Assembly (NCBI GenBank): GCA_963829955.1
Contig: CAWHKS010000015.1
Location: 62,001-126,000, forward strand
Direction of reading: 5' to 3'
Source: DASTFY01 sp963829955
GTDB taxonomy: Bacteria; Actinomycetota; Acidimicrobiia; Acidimicrobiales; Ilumatobacteraceae
DNA: 64,000 nt
Positions within the stretch are counted from its first letter, which is position 1. The number at the start of each line of letters is the position of its first letter. This document shows, piece by piece, positions 25,717-34,099 of the stretch. Below the pieces are notes generated by a model. That model had not been told where the DNA came from and did no database searches. It was given only the letters and a program-made list of their open reading frames with translations. Position numbers and translations under genes: made by a program.

Positions 25717-26252
25717 CCACACCAGCGGCGGCCCGCGCCGCCCGGCGCTTCGACGACGCGTTCGACGACGCCCTCGAACGCGTCCGCGGCCATCCCGCCG
25801 CGGACCACGTCTTCCGCGGCGCCTCCGCGCTCGGGGACTTCTCCGTCATCTGGCTCCTGGCCGGTGCCGGGTACGGCCTCACCTCGGCCCGCCGCGCCGA
25901 CCGGGCCCTGCGGATGGCGATGCTGCTGGGCGCCGAGTCCCTCGTCGTCAACCAGGGCATCAAGCGACTGTTCCGTCGCACCCGGCCCACGGAGTCGGGC
26001 GACGAGCGCTACCCCGTGCGCCGCCCGAGCACCAGTAGCTTCCCCAGCGGCCACGCCAGCTCGGCCTTCTTCGCCGCCAGCCTGCTGAGCGAGCGCGACC
26101 GCGCGCTCGCCCCGCTGTGGTTTTCGCTGGCCGCGGTGGTGGCCACCTCCCGGGCTTACGTGCGCATCCACCACGGTTCGGACGTCGTGGCCGGCGCCGC
26201 GGTGGGGTTGGCCCTGGCGACCATGGCCAAGCGGCTCTGGCCCGTGCCCTGA
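25713..26252 (+). CDS. PAP2 superfamily phosphatase
   Basis: This 179-residue protein carries all three PAP2 motifs: KRLFRRTRP, PSGHASSAF and SRAYVRIHHGSDVVAG (SR-H-D). Three or four hydrophobic segments place it in the membrane, where such enzymes dephosphorylate phosphatidic acid or prenyl-diphosphate lipids. GTG 25713 overlaps the preceding stop (GTGA), giving coupled expression. Confidence 0.92.
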   Translation: MTTPAAARAARRFDDAFDDALERVRGHPAADHVFRGASALGDFSVIWLLAGAGYGLTSARRADRALRMAMLLGAESLVVNQGIKRLFRRTRPTESGDERYPVRRPSTSSFPSGHASSAFFAASLLSERDRALAPLWFSLAAVVATSRAYVRIHHGSDVVAGAAVGLALATMAKRLWPVP

Positions 26253-26303
26253 GGCGCCGCCGCCAGCCGGAATAGCGCCGGACGCCCGCAGGTTGCACGC
26301 CTC

Positions 26304-26903
26304 GTGCCCCTGACCTTCGCCGTGACCTGGGACTACCGCTGTCCCTTCGCCCGCAATGCCCACGAGCACGTGCTCGAAGCGCTGGCCGACGGCGCCGACT
26401 GGGACGTCACCTTCCTGCCGTTCTCGCTCGGGCAGGTCCACGTCGAGGAGGGGCAGCCCGACGTGTGGGACAACCCTGACGCCGACAGCGGCCTCGCCGC
26501 GCTCCAGATGGGGGTGGCCGTGCGGGACACCATGCCCGACCGGTTCCTCGACGCCCACCGCGCCCTGTTCGACCACCGGCACCAGCACGGCGGTTCGCTG
26601 CGCGACGAGCAAGAGCTCGCCAACCGCCTGAAGTCGATCGGGCTCGATGTCGACGCCGTGCTGGCCGAGGTGGCGTCCGGCCGTCCCCTGGCCACGATCA
26701 AGGCCGAGCACACCAGCTACGCCGCCAGTCACCACGTCTGGGGCGTGCCCACGTTCATCGTGGGCGACCACGCCGCGTTCGTCCGGCTGATGAATCGGCC
26801 CCACGGTGACGCCGCCGTCGCCCGGTCGTCCATCGAGCGCGTCATCGACGCCCTCCAGTGGACCGACCTGAACGAGCTCAAGCACACGTCCATCCCCCGC
26901 TGA
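26304..26903 (+). CDS. DsbA/FrnE-like thioredoxin-fold protein with a single active-site Cys
   Basis: This 199-residue protein has a thioredoxin-fold start VTWDYRCPFARNAHEHV, the long helical insertion of DsbA/FrnE-type proteins, and the cis-Pro region GVPTFIVGDH. The CxxC site is CPFA, so only one Cys remains; a disulfide isomerase role is unlikely, and a glutathione- or mycothiol-transferase or isomerase-like role is possible. There is no signal peptide, so it is cytoplasmic. Confidence 0.85.
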   Translation: MPLTFAVTWDYRCPFARNAHEHVLEALADGADWDVTFLPFSLGQVHVEEGQPDVWDNPDADSGLAALQMGVAVRDTMPDRFLDAHRALFDHRHQHGGSLRDEQELANRLKSIGLDVDAVLAEVASGRPLATIKAEHTSYAASHHVWGVPTFIVGDHAAFVRLMNRPHGDAAVARSSIERVIDALQWTDLNELKHTSIPR

Positions 26904-26926
26904 GAGAGAGCCGCCGCCCGGTCGCC

Positions 26927-26932
26927 TAGCGT
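26927..26932 (+). promoter_or_regulatory. -10 hexamer TAGCGT, leaderless
   Basis: TAGCGT ends 6 nt before ATG 26939. Confidence 0.5.
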
Positions 26933-26938
26933 GGGCCC

Positions 26939-28375
26939 ATGGCACGGCCCCCACAGTTCGACGCCCGCATGAGCGAGGCGGAGAGCCTCATGTGGAGGCT
27001 GGACAAGGACCCCTACCTCTCGTCGACGGTCGGCAACATCACGGTGCTCGACCGCCGAGCCGACTACGAGCGTTTCAAGCGCCGCCTGGAGCGGGCCAGC
27101 CGCCTGGTGCCCCGGCTGCGCCAGCGGGTCCAGCCGACCCCCGTCAGCCTCACCCCGCCGGTGTGGGTCGACGATCCCGAGTTCGACATCGACTACCACG
27201 TGCGCCACGTGGCCCTGCCCAAGCCCGGCACCCTGCGGCAGCTCTGCGACCTGGCGACGCTGATCGTGAGCGACCCCTTCGACCGCACTCGCCCGCTGTG
27301 GGAGTTCTTCGTGGTCGACGGCCTGAAGGGCGGCGGCGGGGCCATCATCCAGAAGCTCCATCACACGGTGGCCGACGGCGAAGGCAGCGTCCGGCTGTCG
27401 ATGCAGTTCCTCGACCTCACCCGTGACGCCGAGGAGCCGCCCATGCCGCCGGAGCCGGAGACGAGCTCCGAGCCGGTGCCGCCTCCGACGACCGGCAACA
27501 CCGTTCGCGATCTCGTGACCGGCAGCATGCGGATGCCGATCGGCATCAGCCGCCAGTTCAAGGGCCTGCTGACCGACCCCACGCAGATCCCCGCCGCCGG
27601 TGCATCGCTGGCCGGCACCGTGCGAGGGGTGGTCAGCCAGCTCTCGGACACCGAGGCCGCCCACTCGACGGTGTGGACCAAACGGTCGCTACGTCGCCGC
27701 CTGGAGACGCTGCAGGCGCCGCTGGAGGAGACGAAGGCGGCGGCCAAGAAGCTGGGCGGCACCCTGAACACGGCGTTCATCACCGCGTCGGCCGCGGCGG
27801 CGGGCGAGTACCACCGCAAGGTCGGCGCGCCCGTCGACTGGTTGCGGGCGTCCATGGCCATCAGCACCCGGACCAGGGAGTCCGGCTCCAACGCGTTCTC
27901 GCTGGCCCGGCTGCTGGTCCCGACCGGCGAGATGGACATGGCCGAGCGCTTCGCCCTCATCCACGAGGCGACGACGACGGCCCGTGAGGCCTCGGCCACC
28001 GCGGGCCTGGAGACGGTCGCCGCCGTGGCGGCCACGCTGCCCACCTCGCTCGTCACCCGCCTCGCCCGGTCGCAGGCGCAGACGGTGGACTTCGCCACGT
28101 CCAACGTCCGGGCCGCCGACTTCCCGTGCTACATCGCCGGGGCGCAGATCCTGACCAACTACCCGATCGGGCCTCTGCTCGGCGTGGCCTTCAACCTCAC
28201 GCTGATCTCGTACTGCGGCAGCCTCGACATGGGACTGAACGTCGACGCTGCCGCCATCGAGGACCCAAGCCTGCTGCGGGCCTGCACGGAGGACGCCTTC
28301 GCCGAGCTGCAGCGGGTGGGCGAGAGCAAGACCCGTCGACGGAGCGCTGTGAAGGCGCGCGCGACAGCTCGCTGA
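26939..28375 (+). CDS. wax ester synthase/diacylglycerol acyltransferase (WS/DGAT)
   Basis: This 478-residue acyltransferase has the catalytic HHxxxDG motif at KLHHTVADGEG (His141, His142, Asp146), preceded by the family-typical DPFDRTRPLWEFFVVDGL. A C-terminal domain carries SNVRAADFPCYIAGAQI and NLTLISYCGSLDMGLNVD. It transfers acyl chains from acyl-CoA to glycerol or alcohol acceptors to form storage lipid, a trait of high-GC actinobacteria. Full length for the family. Confidence 0.95.
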   Translation: MARPPQFDARMSEAESLMWRLDKDPYLSSTVGNITVLDRRADYERFKRRLERASRLVPRLRQRVQPTPVSLTPPVWVDDPEFDIDYHVRHVALPKPGTLRQLCDLATLIVSDPFDRTRPLWEFFVVDGLKGGGGAIIQKLHHTVADGEGSVRLSMQFLDLTRDAEEPPMPPEPETSSEPVPPPTTGNTVRDLVTGSMRMPIGISRQFKGLLTDPTQIPAAGASLAGTVRGVVSQLSDTEAAHSTVWTKRSLRRRLETLQAPLEETKAAAKKLGGTLNTAFITASAAAAGEYHRKVGAPVDWLRASMAISTRTRESGSNAFSLARLLVPTGEMDMAERFALIHEATTTAREASATAGLETVAAVAATLPTSLVTRLARSQAQTVDFATSNVRAADFPCYIAGAQILTNYPIGPLLGVAFNLTLISYCGSLDMGLNVDAAAIEDPSLLRACTEDAFAELQRVGESKTRRRSAVKARATAR

Positions 28376-28419
28376 TCCGGATTCCCGGGACGATCACCCG
28401 GGCCGGGCCGCCGGAGGCG

Positions 28420-28587
28420 TCAGTGGTCGGCGGGCTGCGGGGCGGTGATGAGCAGCGAGCGGACGTCGAGCAGGAGGTCGGCCACCTCGTCGGTCGACAC
28501 GAGCTCACGGTTGAGCATGTCGGCCAGCGCCTTGTCGATCACGGACAGGGCCTCGCTGATCACGGCGTCGTCCCGAATCTCGGTCAT
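28420..28587 (-). CDS. small acidic protein of unknown function (55 aa)
   Basis: The protein reads as two helices (DAVISEALSVIDKALADML and STDEVADLLLDVRSLLITA) with no cysteine or membrane segment. ATG 28587 has a strong GGAGGA ribosome site about 3-8 nt upstream (minus strand, 28591-28597). A TACCGT-type -10 lies at 28637-28642, giving a ~40-nt leader that contains a tandem 10-bp repeat. Good translation signals support a real gene; no family is recognised. Confidence 0.7.
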   Translation of the reverse strand: MTEIRDDAVISEALSVIDKALADMLNRELVSTDEVADLLLDVRSLLITAPQPADH

Positions 28588-28609
28588 CGCTCCTCCTGTC
28601 AGCGGGTGA

Positions 28610-28630
28610 ACTGCTCTTGGACTGCTCTTG
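28610..28630. repeat. tandem repeat ACTGCTCTTG x2 in a 5' leader
   Basis: ACTGCTCTTG occurs at 28610-28619 and 28621-28630, an 11-bp period, between the probable promoter and start of the 55-aa gene. It could be an operator or chance. Confidence 0.6.
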
Positions 28631-28766
28631 TCTTTGACGGTATCGCTCCAGCGGCCGTCAGAAGTGCATCGTACCCGTGAACATCTGGTTTCCGGCCCCG
28701 CCACCACGTGGCGCTCACCACACCCGCCCACTCGACCACACGCCGTGCCGCGCCGACCGGCTCCCC

Positions 28767-28772
28767 TACGAT
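28767..28772 (+). promoter_or_regulatory. -10 hexamer TACGAT, leaderless
   Basis: TACGAT ends 7 nt before ATG 28780. Confidence 0.55.
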
Positions 28773-28779
28773 CGCCGGC

Positions 28780-29595
28780 ATGGAGCTGCGGGACAAGGTG
28801 GTCGTCGTGACCGGTGGGGCCAACGGGATCGGGCGGGCCCTGGCCCGGCGGTTTCACGGCGAAGGCGCCCGCGCCGTGGTCGTGGCCGACCTGGACGGCG
28901 CTGGTGCCCACGCGGTGGCAGAAGAGCTCGACGCCCGCCGGCCCGGCTCCTCCATCGGCCTCGCCTGCAACGTCGGCCTCGACGTGGAGACGACCGGGCT
29001 GATCGAGCGGACGGAGACGACGTTCGGGGAGATCGATCTCTTCTTCGCCAATGCCGGCATCGGGCCCGGGGCCGACCTCGAGACCCCCGACGACGTCTGG
29101 GCGACCGTCTGGGCGGTCAATTGGCAGGCCCACCTGTTCGCCGCCCGCCGCCTGGTGCCGGGCTGGCTGGCGCGCGGCGAGGGGTACTTCTGCTCGACGG
29201 CCTCCGCGGCCGGCGTCCTCGCGCAGATCGGCAACCTGCCGTACTCGGTGACGAAGCACGCCGCGGTGGCATTCGCCGAGTGGCTCAGCATCACCTACGG
29301 CGACCGCGGCATCAGGGTGTCGTGCCTGTGCCCGATGGGCGTCAACACCAACATGCTGGCCGCGGCGGACGAGCTCGGAGGAGGCGACGCCGGCAACGTG
29401 GTCCGGGCGACCAGCGAGGTGCTCGAGCCGGAGCAGGTGGCCGAGGTCGTGGTCGAAGGCATCCGGGCCGAGCGGTTCCTCCTGTTGCCCCACCCAGACG
29501 TGGCCGTGCACATGCAGCGCAAGGCCGGCGACATCGACCGCTGGCTGGCCGGGATGCGGCGGCTCCAGGCGCGCATGGGGGCCGCCGGTGGATGA
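28780..29595 (+). CDS. short-chain dehydrogenase/reductase
   Basis: This 271-residue Rossmann protein has the cofactor loop TGGANGIGRALA, the FFANAGIG strand, the catalytic Ser region YFCSTASAAG and YSVTK (Tyr-x-x-x-Lys), and the CPMGVNTNM segment. VVADLDGAG after strand 2 (an acidic residue) suggests NAD(H). The substrate cannot be inferred. The end overlaps the next small gene by 8 nt. Confidence 0.94.
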   Translation: MELRDKVVVVTGGANGIGRALARRFHGEGARAVVVADLDGAGAHAVAEELDARRPGSSIGLACNVGLDVETTGLIERTETTFGEIDLFFANAGIGPGADLETPDDVWATVWAVNWQAHLFAARRLVPGWLARGEGYFCSTASAAGVLAQIGNLPYSVTKHAAVAFAEWLSITYGDRGIRVSCLCPMGVNTNMLAAADELGGGDAGNVVRATSEVLEPEQVAEVVVEGIRAERFLLLPHPDVAVHMQRKAGDIDRWLAGMRRLQARMGAAGG

Positions 29596-29863
29596 GGCCG
29601 GGCGCCCACCGCTCGCCGCCCTCGGCCTTCGTGCTGGGGACCGGGTGCGCTTCCGCCGCGGCGCGGCCGGCCACTGGACAGAGGGCGTCGTCGCGGGACG
29701 GGAGCGCGACGGCAGCGTGGGCCTGCATGACGGCAAGGGAGCGAGCCGCGCCATCGCGCCGGCGCGCCTCGAGGTGCGCCGGCCCGGCCCGCGCGGCGCG
29801 CCGCGCTGGATCCCGGTCGCCGAGCTCGCGGCCAGCCGCGAGCAGCTCTCGCTCTTCGGCTGA
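29588..29863 (+). CDS. small basic protein of unknown function (91 aa)
   Basis: GTG 29588 overlaps the end of the SDR gene by 8 nt, suggesting coupled translation. The protein has a small beta-rich core (GDRVRFRRGAAGHWTEGVVAGRERDGSVGLHD) resembling a Tudor/SH3-like barrel, then an Arg-rich stretch and LAASREQLSLFG at the end. The frame keeps normal high-GC codon use. No family is recognised. Confidence 0.6.
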   Translation: MDEAGRPPLAALGLRAGDRVRFRRGAAGHWTEGVVAGRERDGSVGLHDGKGASRAIAPARLEVRRPGPRGAPRWIPVAELAASREQLSLFG

Positions 29864-29873
29864 GCGAGCCGCG

Positions 29874-29879
29874 TACGCT
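29874..29879 (+). promoter_or_regulatory. -10 hexamer TACGCT, leaderless
   Basis: TACGCT ends 6 nt before ATG 29886. Confidence 0.5.
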
Positions 29880-29885
29880 CCGGCC

Positions 29886-30923
29886 ATGGGTGTGCGCCTG
29901 GAGCCGGCCGACGAGTACCCGCACGAGCTCGGTCCCGAGCCCAACTTCAACGAGAGCATGTACGTCAACGTGTTCGACCCCGACGTGGGGTTGGGCGCCT
30001 TCTTCCGTCTCGGCAACCGGGCCAACGAAGGACAAGCGGAGATGACCATCTGCGTCTATCTCCCGGACGGTCGGGTCGGCTTCATGTTCAAGCGGCCGCC
30101 GATCGTGGACAACGACGCGCTCGACGCCGGTGGCCTCACCTGGACCATGGTCCGCCCGTTCGAGGAGCTGCGGGTCGACTACACGGGCAGGCTCGTCGTG
30201 CTGGACGACCCGACCGAAATGGCCGATCCGAAAGCGGCCTTCACCTCCAATCCGTACGCGGCCGCCGAGGTGCGCTTGACGTTCACCGGCCAGGGCCGGC
30301 GCTCGATGTTCGGTGGGGAGCCCGACAAGCCGCACGAGGCACCGGGCGAGGAGTTCGCGAAGGGCCACTACGAGCAGCTCGTCGCCGGGCAGGGCACCAT
30401 CACCGTGGGCGACGAGTCGTGGGAGATCAGCGGGCACGGGCTGCGCGACCACTCATGGGGGCCGCGCTTCTGGCAGGCGCCCTGGTACTACCGATGGCTG
30501 ACCGGCAACGCGGGGCCCGACTTCGGGTTCATGGCCAGCCGTGTGGCCCGCCGGGACGGCCCGGGCACGCGAGGCGGGTTCGTGTGGGAGGACGGCACGC
30601 TGCACCTCTGCGACGACGTGGAGATCACCACCGAGTACGAAGGTGACGACACCTACCACCGCCGCATCGGCGGGCGCCTGCGCTCGAGCCGCTCGGACCG
30701 CGAGTGGAGCTTCGAGGGCGAGGTGCTCAACCTCATCCCGCTGCGCAACCGCCGCCGCGACCCCGACGCCGACAGCGACGGGGACGACGAGGCGCCGTGG
30801 CTCGTCACGCGCATCAGCGAGGGCATGACCCGCTGGACCATGGCCGACGGCCGGGTCGGGTACGGGCTCTCGGAGTACCTCGACCAGATCGTGGACGGTC
30901 AGCCCGTGGGGCTGGCCGAGTAG
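29886..30923 (+). CDS. lipocalin-like CrtC/AttH-type protein (DUF7064/7065-like)
   Basis: This 345-residue all-beta protein begins with PNFNESMYVNVFD and carries the motif ISGHGLRDHSWGPRFW, which recalls CrtC/AttH-like and DUF7064 proteins. Two beta-rich halves are separated near the GHYEQLV segment. These proteins are often encoded near acyl-CoA and steroid/terpenoid genes, but no activity is established for most. TACGCT 6 nt upstream supports ATG 29886. Its 3' end overlaps the convergent cobA gene by 25 nt. Confidence 0.65.
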   Translation: MGVRLEPADEYPHELGPEPNFNESMYVNVFDPDVGLGAFFRLGNRANEGQAEMTICVYLPDGRVGFMFKRPPIVDNDALDAGGLTWTMVRPFEELRVDYTGRLVVLDDPTEMADPKAAFTSNPYAAAEVRLTFTGQGRRSMFGGEPDKPHEAPGEEFAKGHYEQLVAGQGTITVGDESWEISGHGLRDHSWGPRFWQAPWYYRWLTGNAGPDFGFMASRVARRDGPGTRGGFVWEDGTLHLCDDVEITTEYEGDDTYHRRIGGRLRSSRSDREWSFEGEVLNLIPLRNRRRDPDADSDGDDEAPWLVTRISEGMTRWTMADGRVGYGLSEYLDQIVDGQPVGLAE

Positions 30924-31663
30924 GCCACCTCGGCGGCACGGCCGACGGCGGCGACAGGGCCTACGAGGTCCAGCGCGGCCACCGGGCCGATCACGATGGT
31001 GGCCGGGGGTGCGATCGGCATGGTCGCCAGCTCGTCGAGGCGACCCCTCCGCACGCGCTGCACCGCCGTCCCGGCCCGCTCGACGACCGCCACCGGCGTG
31101 TCCGGCGAACGGCCGCCCCGCATCAGGCGCTCGGCAATGCCAGCGCGCTCGGCCACGCCCATGAGCACGACGACGGTGCCGCCGACCCGGGCCAGGGCCT
31201 CCCAGTCGGTGGCCTCCTCGTCGCCGTGCCGGCGGTGTCCGGTGACGACGGTGACCGAAGCCGCCAGGCCGCGGTGGGTCACGGGCACACCGGCCAGCGC
31301 GGGCGCGGCCACGGCCGACGTGATGCCGGGGACCACCTCGACGTCGATCCCGGCCGCCTGGAGCCCGAGGGCTTCCTCGCCGCCGCGGCCGAACACGAAC
31401 GGGTCGCCGCCCTTGAGGCGGACCACGCACGCGTGACGACGGCCGAGCTGCACGAGGAGCTCGGTGATGAGCTCCTGCGGAACAGGCCGCCCTGGGCGCT
31501 TGCCCACGTCGATGAGCTCCGCTGCCGGCGACACCATGGCCAGCACCGCCGGATCGACGAGCGCGTCGTGGACGACGACGTCCGCGGCGGCCAGCAGCCG
31601 GGCCGCCTTGAGCGTCAGCAGCTCGGGATCGCCGGGGCCCGCCCCGACGAGGTGAACGGTCAC
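30899..31663 (-). CDS. cobA: uroporphyrinogen-III C-methyltransferase (SUMT)
   Basis: This 254-residue enzyme methylates uroporphyrinogen III at C2 and C7 to precorrin-2, the siroheme precursor. Motifs are VHLVGAGPGDPELLTLKAARLL, VVRLKGGDPFVFGRGGEEA, and VVPGITSAVAAPALAGVPVTHRG, all diagnostic. GTG 31663 overlaps the cysH stop (GTGA), so it is the third gene of a sir-cysH-cobA operon supplying siroheme to the reductase. Length fits the single-domain SUMT form. Confidence 0.96.
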   Translation of the reverse strand: MTVHLVGAGPGDPELLTLKAARLLAAADVVVHDALVDPAVLAMVSPAAELIDVGKRPGRPVPQELITELLVQLGRRHACVVRLKGGDPFVFGRGGEEALGLQAAGIDVEVVPGITSAVAAPALAGVPVTHRGLAASVTVVTGHRRHGDEEATDWEALARVGGTVVVLMGVAERAGIAERLMRGGRSPDTPVAVVERAGTAVQRVRRGRLDELATMPIAPPATIVIGPVAALDLVGPVAAVGRAAEVAYSASPTG

Positions 31664-32394
31664 AGGTGGAGTCCGCACTCGGTCTTGGACGAGCCCTCCC
31701 AGCGTCCGGCGCGTGCGTCCTCGTCGTCGCGCACCGGGCGGGTGCAGGGCCAGCAGCCGATCGACGCGTAGCCCTGCTCCACGAGCGGGTTCACGGGCAC
31801 GTCGTGCTCGGCGATGTACCCGGCGACGTCGTCGTCGCTCCAGCCGATGAGAGGGTTGACCTTGACCAGCCCGCGCCGGTCGCGCTGCACCACCGGCATC
31901 TGCTGGCGCAGCGGCGAGTCGGCCCGCCGCACACCGCTCAGCCAGGCCGTCCGACCTTCGAGCGCCCGCTCCATCGGGAGCACCTTGCGGGCGTAGCAGC
32001 AGGCGTCGGGATCGGTCCGCCAGAGGTCGTCCGGCCGAGGCTCGGGCCACACGACCCGCAGGTGGATGGGATAGCGGTCCCGGATCCGCTCGGCCGTGGC
32101 CAGGGTCTCCTGGAAGTGGTACTGGGTGTCGAGGAAGATCACCTCGATGCCGGGCGCCACCCGGGAGGCGACATCGATCAGGACAGCGTCGCCCATGGAT
32201 GCGGCCAGGGTGAGGCGGGGCCCGAACATCGCCACGGCCCACCCCACGACCTCTTCGGCCGGAGCGGCCTCCAGCTGTTGCGCGAGGTCACGCAGCTCGG
32301 CGTCGGTCAGTGCGGTCGGGAAGGGCGCCTCGGCCCGGCGGCGGGGCCGGGCCAGGGCCACCGGCGCCGGCAGGTCGTCGAGGGCGAGGCTCAC
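31660..32394 (-). CDS. cysH: assimilatory APS reductase (4Fe-4S type)
   Basis: This 244-residue enzyme reduces adenylylsulfate to sulfite with thioredoxin. The cysteine set marks the iron-sulfur APS reductase rather than the cluster-free PAPS enzyme: CC at 132-133 (DACCYARKVLPM) and CWPC at 214-217. The catalytic Cys240 is in the C-terminal ECGLHL. GTG 32394 overlaps the sulfite reductase stop and the end overlaps cobA, so translation is coupled on both sides. Confidence 0.96.
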   Translation of the reverse strand: MSLALDDLPAPVALARPRRRAEAPFPTALTDAELRDLAQQLEAAPAEEVVGWAVAMFGPRLTLAASMGDAVLIDVASRVAPGIEVIFLDTQYHFQETLATAERIRDRYPIHLRVVWPEPRPDDLWRTDPDACCYARKVLPMERALEGRTAWLSGVRRADSPLRQQMPVVQRDRRGLVKVNPLIGWSDDDVAGYIAEHDVPVNPLVEQGYASIGCWPCTRPVRDDEDARAGRWEGSSKTECGLHL

Positions 32395-34049
32395 GACGCT
32401 GCTTGCGCCCGGTGCACGAAGTCGCCGAAGGACTCGTCGCCGTGGCGTTCCGCGGCGAAGCGGTCCAGCCACGGGCCGAGCACGCCCGGCAGGTCGGCCA
32501 GCTTGACGCTGCGGGCCATGGCGGGAGCCAGGCGAGTCCCGTTGGCGGCGCCGCCCAGGTGGACGTCGTAGCCGGTCTTGGTCCGCCCGACGATGCCGAT
32601 CTCGGCGGTGTACGGCCGGGCGCAACCGTTGGGGCAGCCGGTCATGCGCACGTGGAGGTCGAGCCCGCTCAGCCCGCGGCCGGCCAGCTCGGCCTCGAGG
32701 ACGTCGAGCACCTCCGGAGCGACACGTTCCGCCTCGGCCAAGGCCTGCCCGCACGTGGGGAGGGCCGGGCAGGCCATGGCCAGGCGGCGGACAGGCGTGA
32801 GGTCATCGGCCAGCGCCACTTCGCGGCGACGCAGGACGTCGACCACCGCCTGCCGCTGTGCCGTCTCGATACCGGTCAGCAGCAGGTCCTGTCGAGGGGT
32901 GATCCGCACGTCGAGCTCGTGGTGCTCGACGATCTCGGCCAGGGCGGCCCGGAGGTCACCGGCCACCCGCCCGCTGGGCACGGGCAGGCCGAGGAACCAG
33001 CGGCCGTCGTCCTGGCGGTGCCAGCCCAGGTGGTCGTGCTGGTGCCACGGCGGCAGCTCGGGCGCGTCAGCCAGGGGAGCGCCGAGACGCTGCTCGACCT
33101 CGGCGCGGAACGCGTCGAGCCCCAGTTCCTCGATGACGTACTTGAGCCGGGCCCGCTTGCGGTCGTCCCGGTTGCCGAGGTCCCGGAAGGCGAGCACGAC
33201 CGCCTCGGCGACGTCCTCAACGGCGTCGGCGGGGACCCAACCGAGCGGGTCGGCGAGACGCGGGAAGGTGTCGTCGGGGCGCGCATGGCTGGCCCCGAGC
33301 CCGCCGCCCACGAGGACGGCAAAGCCGTCGGTCCCGTCCGCGTCGGCCACCGGCACGAGGCCGAGGTCGTGGCTGAAGATGTCGGTGCAGTTGTCGCCCG
33401 GCCAGGCCAAGCCGATCTTGAACTTCCGCGGAAGGTACGTGGTGCCGTACAGCGGGTCCACGCCGGCGGACCGGGACGCCGAGGGCGCCGGCTCGGCGCT
33501 GACGGCGCGGTCACCGTCGATCCACACCTCGTAGTAGGCGCTGGTGGTCGGGCGAAATCGGGCGGCCAGGCGCTGGGCCAGGTCGAGCAGGACCTTCTGC
33601 CGGCTGTCGGCCACGGGTGCGGGGCAGGCAACGATGTTGCGCACGACGTCGCCGCAGGCCGCCAGCGTCGTCACCAGATGACTGTCCAGCGTCCGGATGA
33701 GCGGCGCCAGCCCACCCTTGCGGGTGAAGTGGAACTGCACGCCGCCGCGCGAGGTCAGCCGGAGGGAGCCGTCGGCCACCTCGCCGGCCAGCCGATCCAT
33801 CGCCGTCCACTGCGGAGCCGAGACGGCTCCACCGGGGACGCTGGCCCTGACCATGAAGATGTGCTCGAGGTCCTGCCCGGACCGGGTGCGCTCCCGGCGC
33901 ACGTCCCGGTCGTCCTGTTGGTAGATGCCGTGGAACTTCAGGAGGTGGCAGCTCTCCTCGGAGAAGGCCGCCGTCCCGTCTCCCAGTTCACCGGCCAGGC
34001 CGCCCCGCAGGCTCCGGCTGCCGGCCTTGACGTCCTCGACACTGGGCAC
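32391..34049 (-). CDS. sir: ferredoxin-dependent sulfite reductase (nitrite/sulfite reductase family)
   Basis: This 552-residue protein has two repeats of the siroheme reductase fold. LTSRGGVQFHFTRKGGL, VRNIVACPAP and GHNCTD-like segments lie in the first part. The 4Fe-4S/siroheme cysteines are in CPALPTCGQAL and the later RMTGCPNGCARPY. It could be a nitrite reductase by sequence alone, but its coupling to cysH and cobA argues for sulfite to sulfide. GTG 34049 follows TACGCT at 7 nt, inside an AT-rich gap. Confidence 0.92.
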   Translation of the reverse strand: MPSVEDVKAGSRSLRGGLAGELGDGTAAFSEESCHLLKFHGIYQQDDRDVRRERTRSGQDLEHIFMVRASVPGGAVSAPQWTAMDRLAGEVADGSLRLTSRGGVQFHFTRKGGLAPLIRTLDSHLVTTLAACGDVVRNIVACPAPVADSRQKVLLDLAQRLAARFRPTTSAYYEVWIDGDRAVSAEPAPSASRSAGVDPLYGTTYLPRKFKIGLAWPGDNCTDIFSHDLGLVPVADADGTDGFAVLVGGGLGASHARPDDTFPRLADPLGWVPADAVEDVAEAVVLAFRDLGNRDDRKRARLKYVIEELGLDAFRAEVEQRLGAPLADAPELPPWHQHDHLGWHRQDDGRWFLGLPVPSGRVAGDLRAALAEIVEHHELDVRITPRQDLLLTGIETAQRQAVVDVLRRREVALADDLTPVRRLAMACPALPTCGQALAEAERVAPEVLDVLEAELAGRGLSGLDLHVRMTGCPNGCARPYTAEIGIVGRTKTGYDVHLGGAANGTRLAPAMARSVKLADLPGVLGPWLDRFAAERHGDESFGDFVHRAQAAS

Positions 34050-34056
34050 GGAGGCG

Positions 34057-34088
34057 AGCGTAACGCAAAACCTGACTAAAGCAATCAG
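34057..34088 (-). promoter_or_regulatory. sir promoter with possible operator
   Basis: TACGCT (34062 to 34057) ends 7 nt before GTG 34049. Just upstream, 34061-34100 has only 12 G/C in 40 bases and contains CTGA-N9-TCAG (34072-34088), placed where a repressor of sulfur genes could act. The regulator is not identified. Confidence 0.4.
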
Positions 34089-34099
34089 AATTTACATAT

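Noticed and set aside
30899..30923. Mis-annotation because cobA and the DUF7064-like gene overlap
   Set aside because: Both reading frames have complete family C-termini; short convergent overlaps also occur at 39229-39278.
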